Shown here one piece after another: positions 42,351 to 52,000 of a stretch of 56,468 bases of DNA. The stretch is from Frankia sp. RB7 (GTDB lineage: Bacteria > Pseudomonadota > Alphaproteobacteria > Rhizobiales > Xanthobacteraceae), in NCBI GenBank assembly GCA_030403585.1, contig JAUEPE010000041.1:1-56468 (forward strand), read 5' to 3'. Position numbers and translations under genes: made by a program. The notes beneath the pieces were generated by a model, which worked only from the letters and a program-made list of their open reading frames with translations, did not search any database and had not been told where the DNA came from. Numbering within the stretch: position 1 is the first letter of the stretch; each line of letters begins with the position of its first letter.

Positions 42351-45011
42351 TCACGGTATACGGATACATTCTATGTCCTGTACGGGATTGCTCGGCTTTC
42401 CCACGGCTGGGTTCGCCTGGGCATGCTCTTTGATCGAAGCGGCCTCGTCTGGCACCCGTCCGAGCCGCATTGCCTGCCAAAGCTCATCGATAGCGGATTG
42501 GATATCGGGAGCTTCCGATGACACGGTGTCAAGATTGATGCCGCTACAATAGGTCTCGGCTGGAGACCGCGGCGTTATCTCCCAGCCTTGGGGCATCCAC
42601 AGAACCGAACCCGCTTTCTGCATCGTACTTCGTCCGGCCTGCCGCGGATGGATGCGGTCCCACGCGAGCATGGAAGCGTTGAGCTTCGCCATTGCCGCCG
42701 CTAGCGCGGGCGCGCGCGTGTTTATCGCAAACTCGGCGTTCCGAAGGATCACGTTTTTAGCCAGCGAGGAACGTTGATCGGGGTGGGCCACTGCGACGAG
42801 GTCCAAGCATTCCATCACGTGCGCGATTGCATTGCCTTGCTGGACCAGCGCCGGAAGCGACTGTGCTTCAGGCTTAGCCAGTGCCGCGAGCAGCACAGTA
42901 AACAAGGCGCCGTCGCCGACCACTTTAAGGAACTCGGACCGCTTTTCTTGGGTCACATAGCGTGTTCGAACTTGCCGCAGGAGACCTCGCGGCTTATCGC
43001 GGCCGTAGGTCTTCGAGAACATCGTGTCGACCACCCGGCAAACAATTGATGCGAGCACGTCTTCCGGGAGCCACCCTTCCTCGTTTCCCTTGATGGCAAG
43101 CAAAATCGGGAAGACCACGGCTTGGGAGAAAGTCTCGGCCGGGCACGCCTCGGCAAAACTGGGCTTTGCCAGGCCGAACAGGAATTGATCGATCTGCTGA
43201 CGCAAGCTTGCAAGCGCGTCCGCAGCATTTCTCCCACCCCGCGGTGGTGGTGGCGGCGTATTGACATCATCATCTGCGGCGTCGCTGGCGTCGTTCGCTT
43301 CCGGTTCGTCGGCGCTCCACCGCTCCTGCGAAAGATCGATCTCAGGCTCGTCTTCTGAGGCAAATAAAAACCTCATGACGCCCCGCAGCGAGACGCCATG
43401 AATGGCGTCCTGGCCGGGCGAATGCGTTCCGCTCTTTAAGGTCTCGTCGTTCAGGTCATAGATCAGCTTCGAGGGATCGACGGGGCTTGCCGGTCCGTCC
43501 TCGGCGTCGGCGCCAGCATCGTTTTTATCCGGTCCCTTCCGTTCGTTGGTCAGGTCCGTAAAGTCGGGGGTCTCGAAATTGAATAGGCTCGTGGAAATGG
43601 AGTGAATGGCCTCGATGATTTGCTGCTCGCTGGCACCGGCGAAGCCTCGCCCCGAGAATACCTTTTGGTTGGGATCGACATCTCGGCTTCGCGCCGTATT
43701 CTCGATGGCACGCTCATTGTCAAGCCAACGAGGCGGGGTCGTAACCAATGCCGAGCCCGCTGAAATCTCGAGCACCGCGAAAACCGTCTCTGCCCCCAGC
43801 GACATGTCTTCAGTTAGCCGTCCGGAGAAGCGATTGCCGGACCGCGTCATCGCGATGCGATACGTTTTCCGCTTTACCCCGAAGACGAGCGTTGCGTGCT
43901 CCGCGTCTGGGACAGGCTCGACGATCGCTTCGAGGGTGCGGCCTGAAGCCCGGAGCCGAAGGCTTGTCAGGCGATAGACGACACCGCCTTGCGCACCCCC
44001 GGGAAGTTCCTCGGGCTTGGCCGGGGCCCTGAGAACATCCTTGGGCAAGCGCTCTTCGCCATCGAAGTCGGTGAGGATCGGCGCGAAGGCATTTCGTTCG
44101 GCGGCGTCATACACGGCGATCAGTTCGACGTTCCCGTTGGCACTATTTGCAAGCCATGCCGCGGCCGAGCAGTTGGCGGAGCCCAAGATGGCCGCATCGC
44201 CATCTGGCCCGGAAAACCAGCAAAACTTCGCATGCACCCGGCGCTTGGGATCACGCTCAACGAACCGAACCTCCAAGGGAAGCTTTGCTAATTGTTTCGC
44301 GTCGAACGACGCAAAAGAAGGCGTGAGACAGATCGTCGCCTTCTTTAGGCCGAATGTATCGTGGGCCCAGCGAAGGAAGGCGCCATCCACATCGGTCGAG
44401 CCGGTGTACATTTTTAGCGTCTTGAAGCGGCGGCCTTGCCAACGCTGCGCGAGTTGGGGAGCGAGCGGCCGGCCCGGCATGCCGAGAAGAACAGGGCTTA
44501 GGGCGGGATCAGCTGCGGCTTTGCCCAGCCACGGTACAGCGGCGCGAATGATCTCGATCTGGGTATGAAAGGACTCCGATCCCGTCACCGTCGCTACCGA
44601 GCGCAACACATTGGATAGCCACGCTCCATTATCATCCGAGCCCGGCCCGATGGGCCAGCCGACGGCAAGCTCGTGATTACCGCCCCAACCTGTATAGGTG
44701 AGATTCCCGGAGCCGATCCACACCTTGCCGCGCTCAGGCGAAAGACGAGCGATGAGTTTCGGATGGAAGAGGTTCGAGGACTTTGCCTCGGCGAGCGTGT
44801 ATCGACGCCCGAGATGGAAAACCTGCCCGGCGCAACGTTCCATGGCGCCACCGATTTCGGCGGCGTCGCCGAGGATCAAAATGCGGCGCGTACCTCCGAT
44901 GCCAAGATCTTCGAGCGGAATGCGCTCGAAGAACAGGGGGTCGAAAGCGTAAGTCAGGAATATCGTTGTCGGGTATCCCGGCTCCTTACAGAAGTCCCGA
45001 GCGCTGATCAT
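42351..45011 (-). CDS. phospholipase-D-fold protein with two HxK active sites
   Basis: An 886-residue protein. Two PLD half-sites are visible in one chain: LFHPKLIARL (His83, Lys85) with GSGNLTYTG at 100-108, and RRVHAKFCWF (His260, Lys262) with GSANCSAAAW at 277-286 and Glu in NVELIAV. Together they would make one catalytic centre of nuclease or phosphodiesterase type. The remaining 590 residues contain no named domain: a beta-rich part (RLTSLRLRASGRTLEAIVEP), an acidic Pro-rich spacer (DDDVNTPPPPPRGGRN), and a helical C-terminus. The start overlaps the stop of the 533-residue gene (ATGA at 45008-45011). It lies beside a phosphorothioation cassette, read in the opposite direction, and is a candidate restriction nuclease. 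Confidence 0.8.
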   Translation of the reverse strand: MISARDFCKEPGYPTTIFLTYAFDPLFFERIPLEDLGIGGTRRILILGDAAEIGGAMERCAGQVFHLGRRYTLAEAKSSNLFHPKLIARLSPERGKVWIGSGNLTYTGWGGNHELAVGWPIGPGSDDNGAWLSNVLRSVATVTGSESFHTQIEIIRAAVPWLGKAAADPALSPVLLGMPGRPLAPQLAQRWQGRRFKTLKMYTGSTDVDGAFLRWAHDTFGLKKATICLTPSFASFDAKQLAKLPLEVRFVERDPKRRVHAKFCWFSGPDGDAAILGSANCSAAAWLANSANGNVELIAVYDAAERNAFAPILTDFDGEERLPKDVLRAPAKPEELPGGAQGGVVYRLTSLRLRASGRTLEAIVEPVPDAEHATLVFGVKRKTYRIAMTRSGNRFSGRLTEDMSLGAETVFAVLEISAGSALVTTPPRWLDNERAIENTARSRDVDPNQKVFSGRGFAGASEQQIIEAIHSISTSLFNFETPDFTDLTNERKGPDKNDAGADAEDGPASPVDPSKLIYDLNDETLKSGTHSPGQDAIHGVSLRGVMRFLFASEDEPEIDLSQERWSADEPEANDASDAADDDVNTPPPPPRGGRNAADALASLRQQIDQFLFGLAKPSFAEACPAETFSQAVVFPILLAIKGNEEGWLPEDVLASIVCRVVDTMFSKTYGRDKPRGLLRQVRTRYVTQEKRSEFLKVVGDGALFTVLLAALAKPEAQSLPALVQQGNAIAHVMECLDLVAVAHPDQRSSLAKNVILRNAEFAINTRAPALAAAMAKLNASMLAWDRIHPRQAGRSTMQKAGSVLWMPQGWEITPRSPAETYCSGINLDTVSSEAPDIQSAIDELWQAMRLGRVPDEAASIKEHAQANPAVGKPSNPVQDIECIRIP

Positions 45012-46609
45012 GCGTTCTCCAGGACTTCGAGGGAGCGGTCGAGAATGCGCTTGCCCGCCTTGGTCAAGCCATCCTTCGAAGTGAGCTTAAGTTGATCGAG
45101 CCAATCAATCGCCATTGGCAGGCGCGAACCCGTTCGGCCGGCATTAAAGACCTTGTTGCGCGACCAGCTTTCGGTATCGGCAATCAGAACCGACACGTCC
45201 TTGCCACGCGGCGCCGAGAAGCGGCTCCATGCCACGCGAAGATGCTGCTGCACGGTTCGCAAGACGAGCTCGGCCATCACGTCACGATAGCTGCGGTCAT
45301 CGCCGAGAAAGGAAGCGATCTTTGGCCTTATGACGGCATCGATTCCGATTTGATGCGGACCGATAGTGCCCAAAGAACTCGTAGGCTGCATGTCAGGAGC
45401 GGTCTCCTTGGATGGTCGCTCGCAGGCGAGACACCATGCAACCGGCAACAATGCTACCGCCGCATCGCCCGAAGACGCTGCATACTCATACAGCTCTGTC
45501 TCGGACAATCCCCCTTTCCATCGGACAATGCCACCGGACTCCACGCGGTCTTTGCGGCAGCGTCTTCGAACGCGCTCGTAGACGGTGCGAAAGGACACGC
45601 CAGCAGCCGTCTCGCTGGGCTTTAGCAGACGAAACGTTCGTAAGGCTTCGTCCTTCTCGGCTGCCCCTGCGACGAGGGATGTGATAACCTCACGTGATGG
45701 CGCGGCAGCCGCCCGCTCCTGAAACACGCTGTCGACCTCTCGCATAACGGCCGCGAAGACAGATTCATGGCAGACAGCCAGGCAGTCTCGCACGACGAAT
45801 GCGAGAAACCCATCGGTGCTTGCCGCAAGAGAGCCAGGCAGTCCCTCGGGCAGTCGTTGCGCCGCCTCAAAAATGTCCGCCTCTTCGATCGGACGCTCGT
45901 TCGCTTGCGTGAGCCAGAGCAGTAACGTGTAATGCCGCAGGCGCCGCCATTCGGCAGGCGTGAGGGGCTCGCGAGGCATGAGAACGTCGATCAGGATGTC
46001 GCGCTCGCCGCGCGGTATCGCGATGATCGACATAGGCGCTGCCAGCTCTTTGAGCTCAGCCCGCGTTATTTTATTGGTGTTCGGCTGTTTCTTCAGGCGC
46101 GCGCCGTAGGCCGTGCCGTGCAGGACCTTATCGAACTCCTTCGCCAGTAAAAGGCCGCGCTGTTCGCTGAGCTTGTTGAGACCTTGCTCCGCTTGCTTCG
46201 TCAAATTCAACTGTCGGCTCGAAGCGATATAGGCGTCCAAAGCGATATTTTGCGTGAGTCTCGCCAGCGGCAACTTTTGCATTCCGGTTTCGAGCAAGCC
46301 GTTCGCGCCATCGACCCCGACGAGATTATTCACCTTGAGGCCCAGCGTTTGGTTCGCCATGACGAAGGCCGCTTCTTGCGCGGCGGCAAATTCGAGAAAG
46401 GATGATCGCTTCTCAGGCAACCTCGCTTCGGCGTAGCGCCAAATGACCCATGAAATCACGGACATGTAACGTAGCTTGGGCGTGACAGTGGTGACGCCGT
46501 CGAACAACTCGTTGCCAAGTGCTTGAACAGACGCACGAAGGCCGAGCAAGTCGACACCGCCCGACTTGGAGACATCGAAAGCAACCCAGTCTGGTACCGG
46601 CACGCTCAT
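45008..46609 (-). CDS. unknown 533-residue protein coupled to the PLD-fold gene
   Basis: Not recognised. It is mostly helical and soluble, without signal or TM segment. It begins PVPDWVAFDVSKSGGVDLLG and ends with the leucine-rich helix GLTKAGKRILDRSLEVLEN. Marked stretches are VTPKLRYMSVISWVIWRYAE, LPLARLTQNIALDAYIASSR, and in the last third a Cys-x(2)-Cys pair (WCLACERPSK) that might bind zinc. The open frame is clean. It lies upstream of and overlaps the PLD gene, so it is probably its partner. The 262-bp gap before it is shared with the cysteine desulfurase gene on the other strand. It could be a sensor or adaptor for the PLD nuclease. Confidence 0.75.
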   Translation of the reverse strand: MSVPVPDWVAFDVSKSGGVDLLGLRASVQALGNELFDGVTTVTPKLRYMSVISWVIWRYAEARLPEKRSSFLEFAAAQEAAFVMANQTLGLKVNNLVGVDGANGLLETGMQKLPLARLTQNIALDAYIASSRQLNLTKQAEQGLNKLSEQRGLLLAKEFDKVLHGTAYGARLKKQPNTNKITRAELKELAAPMSIIAIPRGERDILIDVLMPREPLTPAEWRRLRHYTLLLWLTQANERPIEEADIFEAAQRLPEGLPGSLAASTDGFLAFVVRDCLAVCHESVFAAVMREVDSVFQERAAAAPSREVITSLVAGAAEKDEALRTFRLLKPSETAAGVSFRTVYERVRRRCRKDRVESGGIVRWKGGLSETELYEYAASSGDAAVALLPVAWCLACERPSKETAPDMQPTSSLGTIGPHQIGIDAVIRPKIASFLGDDRSYRDVMAELVLRTVQQHLRVAWSRFSAPRGKDVSVLIADTESWSRNKVFNAGRTGSRLPMAIDWLDQLKLTSKDGLTKAGKRILDRSLEVLENA

Positions 46610-46871
46610 TGGTAGTTCGCCCCCTTGCGATCAGCGTATCGCGCGGCCCCTCCGCTGCAAGGCTTTATAATGAGGGCACGACAGGCGGCGGGGGATAAGC
46701 GGCTCGCGGAAACGCACCCGACATGAGCGCAAGGGCAGCAAGGCTCGCCCTCATTCGCCTGACAGCGGGGAAGTTCATGGGATTCATTTGCGCTACGGCA
46801 AGAACCGGTCGAAAAGAGGACTTGCGAGCCTGCTGCCAAGTCGTCATCAATAAGCGGCCGAGGTGGAGCCC
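46610..46871. promoter_or_regulatory. divergent promoter region of the defence island
   Basis: This gap separates the minus-strand PLD pair from the plus-strand phosphorothioation genes. TATAAT at 46666-46671 is a good -10 box for the plus strand (about 200 bp before the desulfurase ATG), but no clear -35 box stands 17 bases before it. No palindrome of note is visible, and the gap holds no evident gene. Confidence 0.35.
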
Positions 46872-48047
46872 ATGGCCGATTCTATTTTTCTCGATAACCA
46901 TTCGACGACCCCCACCGATCCGCGTGTTCGCGACGCGATGCTGCCGTTTCTGGACTTCGCCCATGTTGGCAATCCTCACTCGGAACATGTCGCAGGACGT
47001 CGTGCCGCGGAAGCGGTAGAAGCCGCCCGGGCGGATGTAGCCGCTTTAATCGGAGCACGCCTTGAAGAGATCATTTTTACTTCGGGCGCTACCGAAGCGA
47101 ACAATCTCGCCCTGCAAGGGGTCATGCGTTCCCCATCTAGGCGCGGCAACCATGTGGTGACCTGTGCGACGGAACACAAATGCGTGCTTGAGACGGTCGC
47201 CTATCTTGAGCGTACCGGTTGTCGCGTTGATGTCCTGCCCGTTCAGTCAAGCGGGCTGATTGACCTCGAGATGCTCAAGGACGCCCTCGGGGATGATACC
47301 GCTCTTGTCTCCATCATGGCGGCGAACAATGAAGTAGGCGTGCTGCAGCCGCTCGACGCGATTGCCGCACTCTGTCAGGAGAAAGGCATCGTCTTTCACA
47401 CTGACGCGGCGCAGGCCGCCGGCAAGATCCCGCTCGACGCGCACACGCTTGGTATTGATCTGATGAGCCTCTCGGGTCACAAGCTCTACGCGCCGATCGG
47501 CGTGGGGGCTCTCTTCATTTCAGAGGAAGCGCCTCTGGTTCCCGAGCCTCTGATGTGGGGCGGAGGCCAAGAGCGGGGTTTCCGGTCAGGCACGCTTGCG
47601 CCGCACCTTTGTGTGGCATTCGGCGCGGCGGCTGCGATCGCGCGGCGCGAGCGCGCGGCGGACGCCGAGGCGGCGCGGGGGCTCCGGAATCGTTTTCTTG
47701 CGACACTGCGCCAGGAATTTCCTCATGTCGGGGTGAACTGTGAAGAAAGCCCCCGCTTGCCCGGAAATCTGAGCCTTGTCTTTGATGGGGTGGATGCCGA
47801 CCGGCTTGTAGGCGCTGTCCAGCCACTTGTCGCCGTCTCCACAAATGCGGCCTGTACGGCCGGTGTCTTGCAACCGTCCCATGTGCTTCGCGCGATTGGC
47901 CTTGGCGAGCAGGCGGCTGCCAGCACATTGCGAATCGGATTCGGCCGCCTTAACACCATCGCCGACGTCGAGCGGGCGGCAGCCTGCCTCGGCGCGGCCG
48001 CGCGGCAAATTCGCGAGCAAGAAGGCTTGGATATTGTGGCCGCATAG
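46872..48047 (+). CDS. sspA: cysteine desulfurase (SspA/DndA-like, IscS/NifS fold)
   Basis: A 391-residue PLP enzyme that supplies persulfide sulfur to the modification complex. Visible motifs: IFLDNHSTTPTDPRV at the start, SGATEANNLAL, ATEHKCVLE (His102 stacks on PLP), HTDAAQAAGKIPLD (Asp178), SGHKLYAPIGVGAL (Lys204, Schiff base), FRSGTLAPHL and the catalytic loop VSTNAACTAG (Cys328). All are intact. The ATG at 46872 follows GGTGGAG; a GTG three codons earlier is less likely. It is 112 bp before the DUF4007 gene. IscS-type housekeeping activity cannot be excluded from sequence, but its placement before the DUF4007-ATPase-PP-loop genes argues for SspA. Confidence 0.87.
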   Translation: MADSIFLDNHSTTPTDPRVRDAMLPFLDFAHVGNPHSEHVAGRRAAEAVEAARADVAALIGARLEEIIFTSGATEANNLALQGVMRSPSRRGNHVVTCATEHKCVLETVAYLERTGCRVDVLPVQSSGLIDLEMLKDALGDDTALVSIMAANNEVGVLQPLDAIAALCQEKGIVFHTDAAQAAGKIPLDAHTLGIDLMSLSGHKLYAPIGVGALFISEEAPLVPEPLMWGGGQERGFRSGTLAPHLCVAFGAAAAIARRERAADAEAARGLRNRFLATLRQEFPHVGVNCEESPRLPGNLSLVFDGVDADRLVGAVQPLVAVSTNAACTAGVLQPSHVLRAIGLGEQAAASTLRIGFGRLNTIADVERAAACLGAAARQIREQEGLDIVAA

Positions 48048-48126
48048 CAAGGTTTTGCGTCCAACGCCTTGAATTCGCTCGCGGTTGCGAAAACGGCTCT
48101 GCAAACTGAATGGTTGAATTGGCTTG

Positions 48127-48151
48127 CCTACTGGACGGGTCGTCCAGTAGG
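48127..48151. promoter_or_regulatory. palindrome just before the DUF4007 gene
   Basis: CCTACTGGAC-GGGTC-GTCCAGTAGG is a perfect 10-bp dyad with a 5-base spacer, ending nine bases before the ATG at 48160. It could be an operator of the TetR kind (no such gene is in view) or an mRNA hairpin controlling access to the start. It marks separate regulation of the DUF4007 gene from the desulfurase gene. Confidence 0.55.
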
Positions 48152-48159
48152 GTAGGCGC

Positions 48160-49098
48160 ATGTTGCGCGGCGCCATCACAGCAGACGATTTCAGGGGGCA
48201 GTTCTCGGGCCACGAGACCTTCCCGTTACGGCATCTTTGGCTACGTAAAGCCTACGATGCCGTCGCGCGCGGCGCCGACAGAAACATCTTCACAGGCCCC
48301 GAAGCCATTGTCACCTTTGGCGTCGGAAAGAATATGGCCCTAGCCATTCGGCATTGGGCGCTCGCCTGCCGGATCATACAAGAAGAGGGTTCGCGTGTTT
48401 CACCCTCCGACCTTGGCGAACGCTTGTTCGGCGGCTATCATCCATGGGACCCGTACATGGAGCGGGCGGCGACCGCTTGGCTCGTTCAATGGCAGGTCGC
48501 GGGCGATCCCGCGATGACAACCTCATGGTATTGGGCCTTCAATCACCTCACCGCTCAAACCTTCGATCATGAGGCGCTGAGCGCCTCGATCCTCCAATAT
48601 TGCCGCCTGCGCCAATGGCCGCGCATCGCTGATAAGACCGTGACGCGTGATGTCGAGTGCTTCATCCGCAGCTACGTGCCTCGTGCGGAAAAAGGGGCGA
48701 CAGAAGACGCGCTTGAACCCGTGTTGGCGGAACTTGGTCTGATACGCTCGATCGGCGGGCGTCACTACGAATTCCGGCGCGGGCCAAAGCCGTCGCTGCC
48801 GGATGGCGTATTTGCCTACGCGCTCCATTCGTTTTGGGAGCGCCACGCCGCGACAGCGTCGACCTTGGCCGTCGAGGCGATCACCTATGAGCCCGGTTCG
48901 CCGGGGCGCGTGTTCAAGCTCGATGAAAATTCTGTCGTCGAGCGTCTTGCCGCGATTGAAGACACGTCACGTGGGCACTTCCTATGGACCGACACCGCGG
49001 GCGTGCGTCAAGTCGTGCGCGCAAAGCCGGTGAACAATCCTTTATCCCTATTGGCCTCTGCCTATCGGGCGGACGCGGATCGACGACGAGCTGCCTGA
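48160..49098 (+). CDS. sspB: DUF4007 protein, SspB-like nickase
   Basis: A 312-residue DUF4007 protein. It begins RGAITADDFRGQFSGHETFP, the hallmark of the family, followed by LRHLWLRKAYDAVARGADRN and the GVGKNMALAIRHWALACRII region, then helical parts (LGERLFGGYHPWDPYMERAA, SWYWAFNHLTAQTFDHEALS) and a C-terminal part ending LLASAYRADADRRRAA. From the literature I recall that DUF4007 proteins of SspABCD systems are SspB, which nick DNA to allow single-strand phosphorothioation. The ATG at 48160 is preceded by GGTAGG. The stop overlaps the next start (TGATG at 49096-49100), so the genes are coupled. Confidence 0.82.
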   Translation: MLRGAITADDFRGQFSGHETFPLRHLWLRKAYDAVARGADRNIFTGPEAIVTFGVGKNMALAIRHWALACRIIQEEGSRVSPSDLGERLFGGYHPWDPYMERAATAWLVQWQVAGDPAMTTSWYWAFNHLTAQTFDHEALSASILQYCRLRQWPRIADKTVTRDVECFIRSYVPRAEKGATEDALEPVLAELGLIRSIGGRHYEFRRGPKPSLPDGVFAYALHSFWERHAATASTLAVEAITYEPGSPGRVFKLDENSVVERLAAIEDTSRGHFLWTDTAGVRQVVRAKPVNNPLSLLASAYRADADRRRAA

Positions 49099-52000
49099 TG
49101 CTTGCCGAACATGTTTCCATTGCCCGTCGATTTCAGCGCTCGGTGCGGCTCGATACGGATCTTGCGCGTCCTGACGCGCTTCAAGGGTTCATTTGCCAGC
49201 GCTCGGCTGCCGACGTGCTGCTCAACATGGCAAAGCAGATTGTCACGACACGGCAGCGGGCGTTCACGTGGACAGGCCCCTATGGCGGCGGCAAATCGAG
49301 CTTGGCCGTGGCCTTGGCGGGTCTGCTTGGCCCTAAGAATGAGATTCGATCGGCGGCGACGGCAGCCCTCGGTACCCAAACGGCATCGCGGCTTTTCGAT
49401 CATCTTCAGCCCACGCGGGCCGGTTGGCTCGTGGTGCCGGTGGTTGGCCGTCGCGGCAATCCGGTGGCAGATATTGGCGAGGCACTTGAGCAAGCGCGGC
49501 GGCAGGGTCCGGAAAAGCGGGGCCGTCCGCGCGATCCGGTTCGTAGCGGCCGTGAGTTGATTGCACGCCTCACGCAGGAAGCTGCTGCGCGGCCACGCGA
49601 TGGTGTGCTGCTCGTGATCGACGAGCTCGGCAAGTATCTCGAAAGCGCTGCGGCCGAAGGCAAGGACATCTTCTTCTTCCAGGAGCTCGCCGAAGCCGCA
49701 TCCCGTGCGCAAGGCCGGCTCGTCGTTGTCGGCATTCTGCATCAGGCGTTCGAACAATACGCCAACCGGCTCGGGCGCGAAGCGCGCGATGAATGGGCGA
49801 AGATCCAGGGACGCTACGTTGACGTGCCGCTCATGGCAGCCGTCGACGAAGTCATCGAATTGTTAGGCCGTGCGATCACGTCCGACCGAAAACATCCGGA
49901 AACGAGCGCTGAAGCCGAGAAAATCGCGCAGTCAATCCGTTCGCGTCGGCCGGGCACAGCGGCCAATCTCGGCGGACGGCTCAATTCCTGTTGGCCGCTG
50001 CACCCGGTGACGGCGGCCATTCTGGGACCCATGTCGCGGCGCCGATTTGGCCAGAACGAGCGCAGCATTTTTGGCTTCCTCACCTCCGCCGAACCCGGCG
50101 GATTTCAGGAATTCCTGCGCGCCACCGCTGCCAAATCGTCGGCGCTCTTTGGTCCAGATAAGTTCTGGGATTATCTGAGGATCAATCTTGAGCCCGCGAT
50201 CCTTGCCTCCAATGACAGCCATCGCTGGGCGCAGGGCGTCGATGCTGTTGAGCGATGCGAAGGGCGCGGAACACCTCTTCACATGACGCTCGCCAAGAGC
50301 ATCGCGGTGATCGAGATGTTCCGCAACGGTTCAGGCCTTGCCGCGGATCGGGTTACCCTCGGCACATGCGTTCCAGAAGCATCATCCGAGGAGATCGACC
50401 AGGCGCTGCGCGATCTTGAGCGCTGGTCAATTACAGTCTTTCGCAAGCACAACGATGCCTGGGCCATTTATCAGGGAAGCGACTTCGATATCGACAGCGC
50501 GGTGAAAGCGGCGCTCGCGCAGGCGGGCGGGCTCGATGTCGCACGGCTGACGCGGCTTGCGGGGCTTCAGCCCGTACTGGCGAAGCGGCACTACCGCGAG
50601 ACAGGGACGTTGCGCTGGTTCCAGACCGAGCTTGTCGCTCTTGAGGACCTTGGGCGCCCGGCAAATCGCGCGCCGCATGCCGCAGGGCATTTTGTGCTTG
50701 CCCTGCCCTCGAATGACGGGACACGTAAGGCCTCGCTCGCAGCCTGTGTAGAAGCGTCCTCAAAAGCGGTCGGCGAATTCGTTGCGATCGGCCTGCCGCG
50801 TAACGCGCCGCGTATCCGTGAGTTCGGCAGCGAGCTGACTGGCCTTGAAATGGTACGGACCAGCCGCCCTGAGCTTGACGGCGACGGTGTCGCGCGGCGG
50901 GAGATTACGGCGCGGATCGCCGCGGTCAGTGCAATGCTTGAGGAAGAGCTGCGCGAAGGCTTTGCGAACGCCGATTGGTATCTTGGCGGCGAGCACCTCG
51001 AATTGCCGTTTGGCGGCAATCTTTCAGCGCTCGCTTCGAAACTTGCCGATGATCGTTACAACAAGGCGCCGCATATTGAGAGTGAGCTGTTGAACCGACA
51101 GCGGCCCTCCAGCAATACGCAAGCTGGCGTGCGCGATCTCATGCACGCGATGGTGCATTCAGAAAGCAAGGCTACTCTCGGGATTGAGGGTTTTCCGATT
51201 GAACGCGGGCTCTATAGCACCGTGTTGCAGCAGGCGGGCCTTCATGGCGAACGGCCGGATGGCACCTTTGGCTTTTCCGGCCCTTCCAGATCCAAAATCG
51301 GCCGAACCTACAAGCCGGCTTGGGACGTCGCGAACGGTGTGTTCGAGAGCAATACAGCGCCGGTTTCGCTTGACGTGCTGTATCGGGAATGGGAGGCGCC
51401 GCCGTTCGGGATACGACGTGGCGTGATGCCGGTGTTGGCGCTCGCCTTCATTCTTGCAAACCGTGATCACCTTGCGATCTACGGCGAAGGGCGTTTTCAG
51501 GCCGAGGTCGATGACTATCTGGTGGATACGCTTCTGCAGGACGAGAAGCTCATCGCGCTGCGCCGGGTGGATGTGGACAAATTCCGGGGTGATATTCTGC
51601 ATGGCGTGATTGGCGCCGTGACCGCCGCAACCGGCGAGCCGTGTCCAAGCGAGCCTTTGGCCGTCGCGCGACGCCTCGTACGGTTTGTGACTGAACTCCC
51701 GCCCTGGACGCAGAAGACACAAAGCCTCTCCCACCAGACGGCACAGGTACGCCAGGTGCTCTTGCATGCGGACGACCCGCATAAGGCCCTTTTTGTTGAT
51801 CTTCCCGCAATCTTTGGGGAAGGCAATGGACGAGCGGCTGCGGAAGGCATTGAGTTCGCCTTGCGGGAGTTGCGTGGCGCCTATCGCCACATGCTCGACG
51901 AGCTCGTGGGCAAGATGCTGAGCGCACTTGGGCACGCAGATCGCAGCCCGGACGAGGAGTTGCGGCAGCGGGCGAGTGTGGTGATCGATCTCACGGGCGA

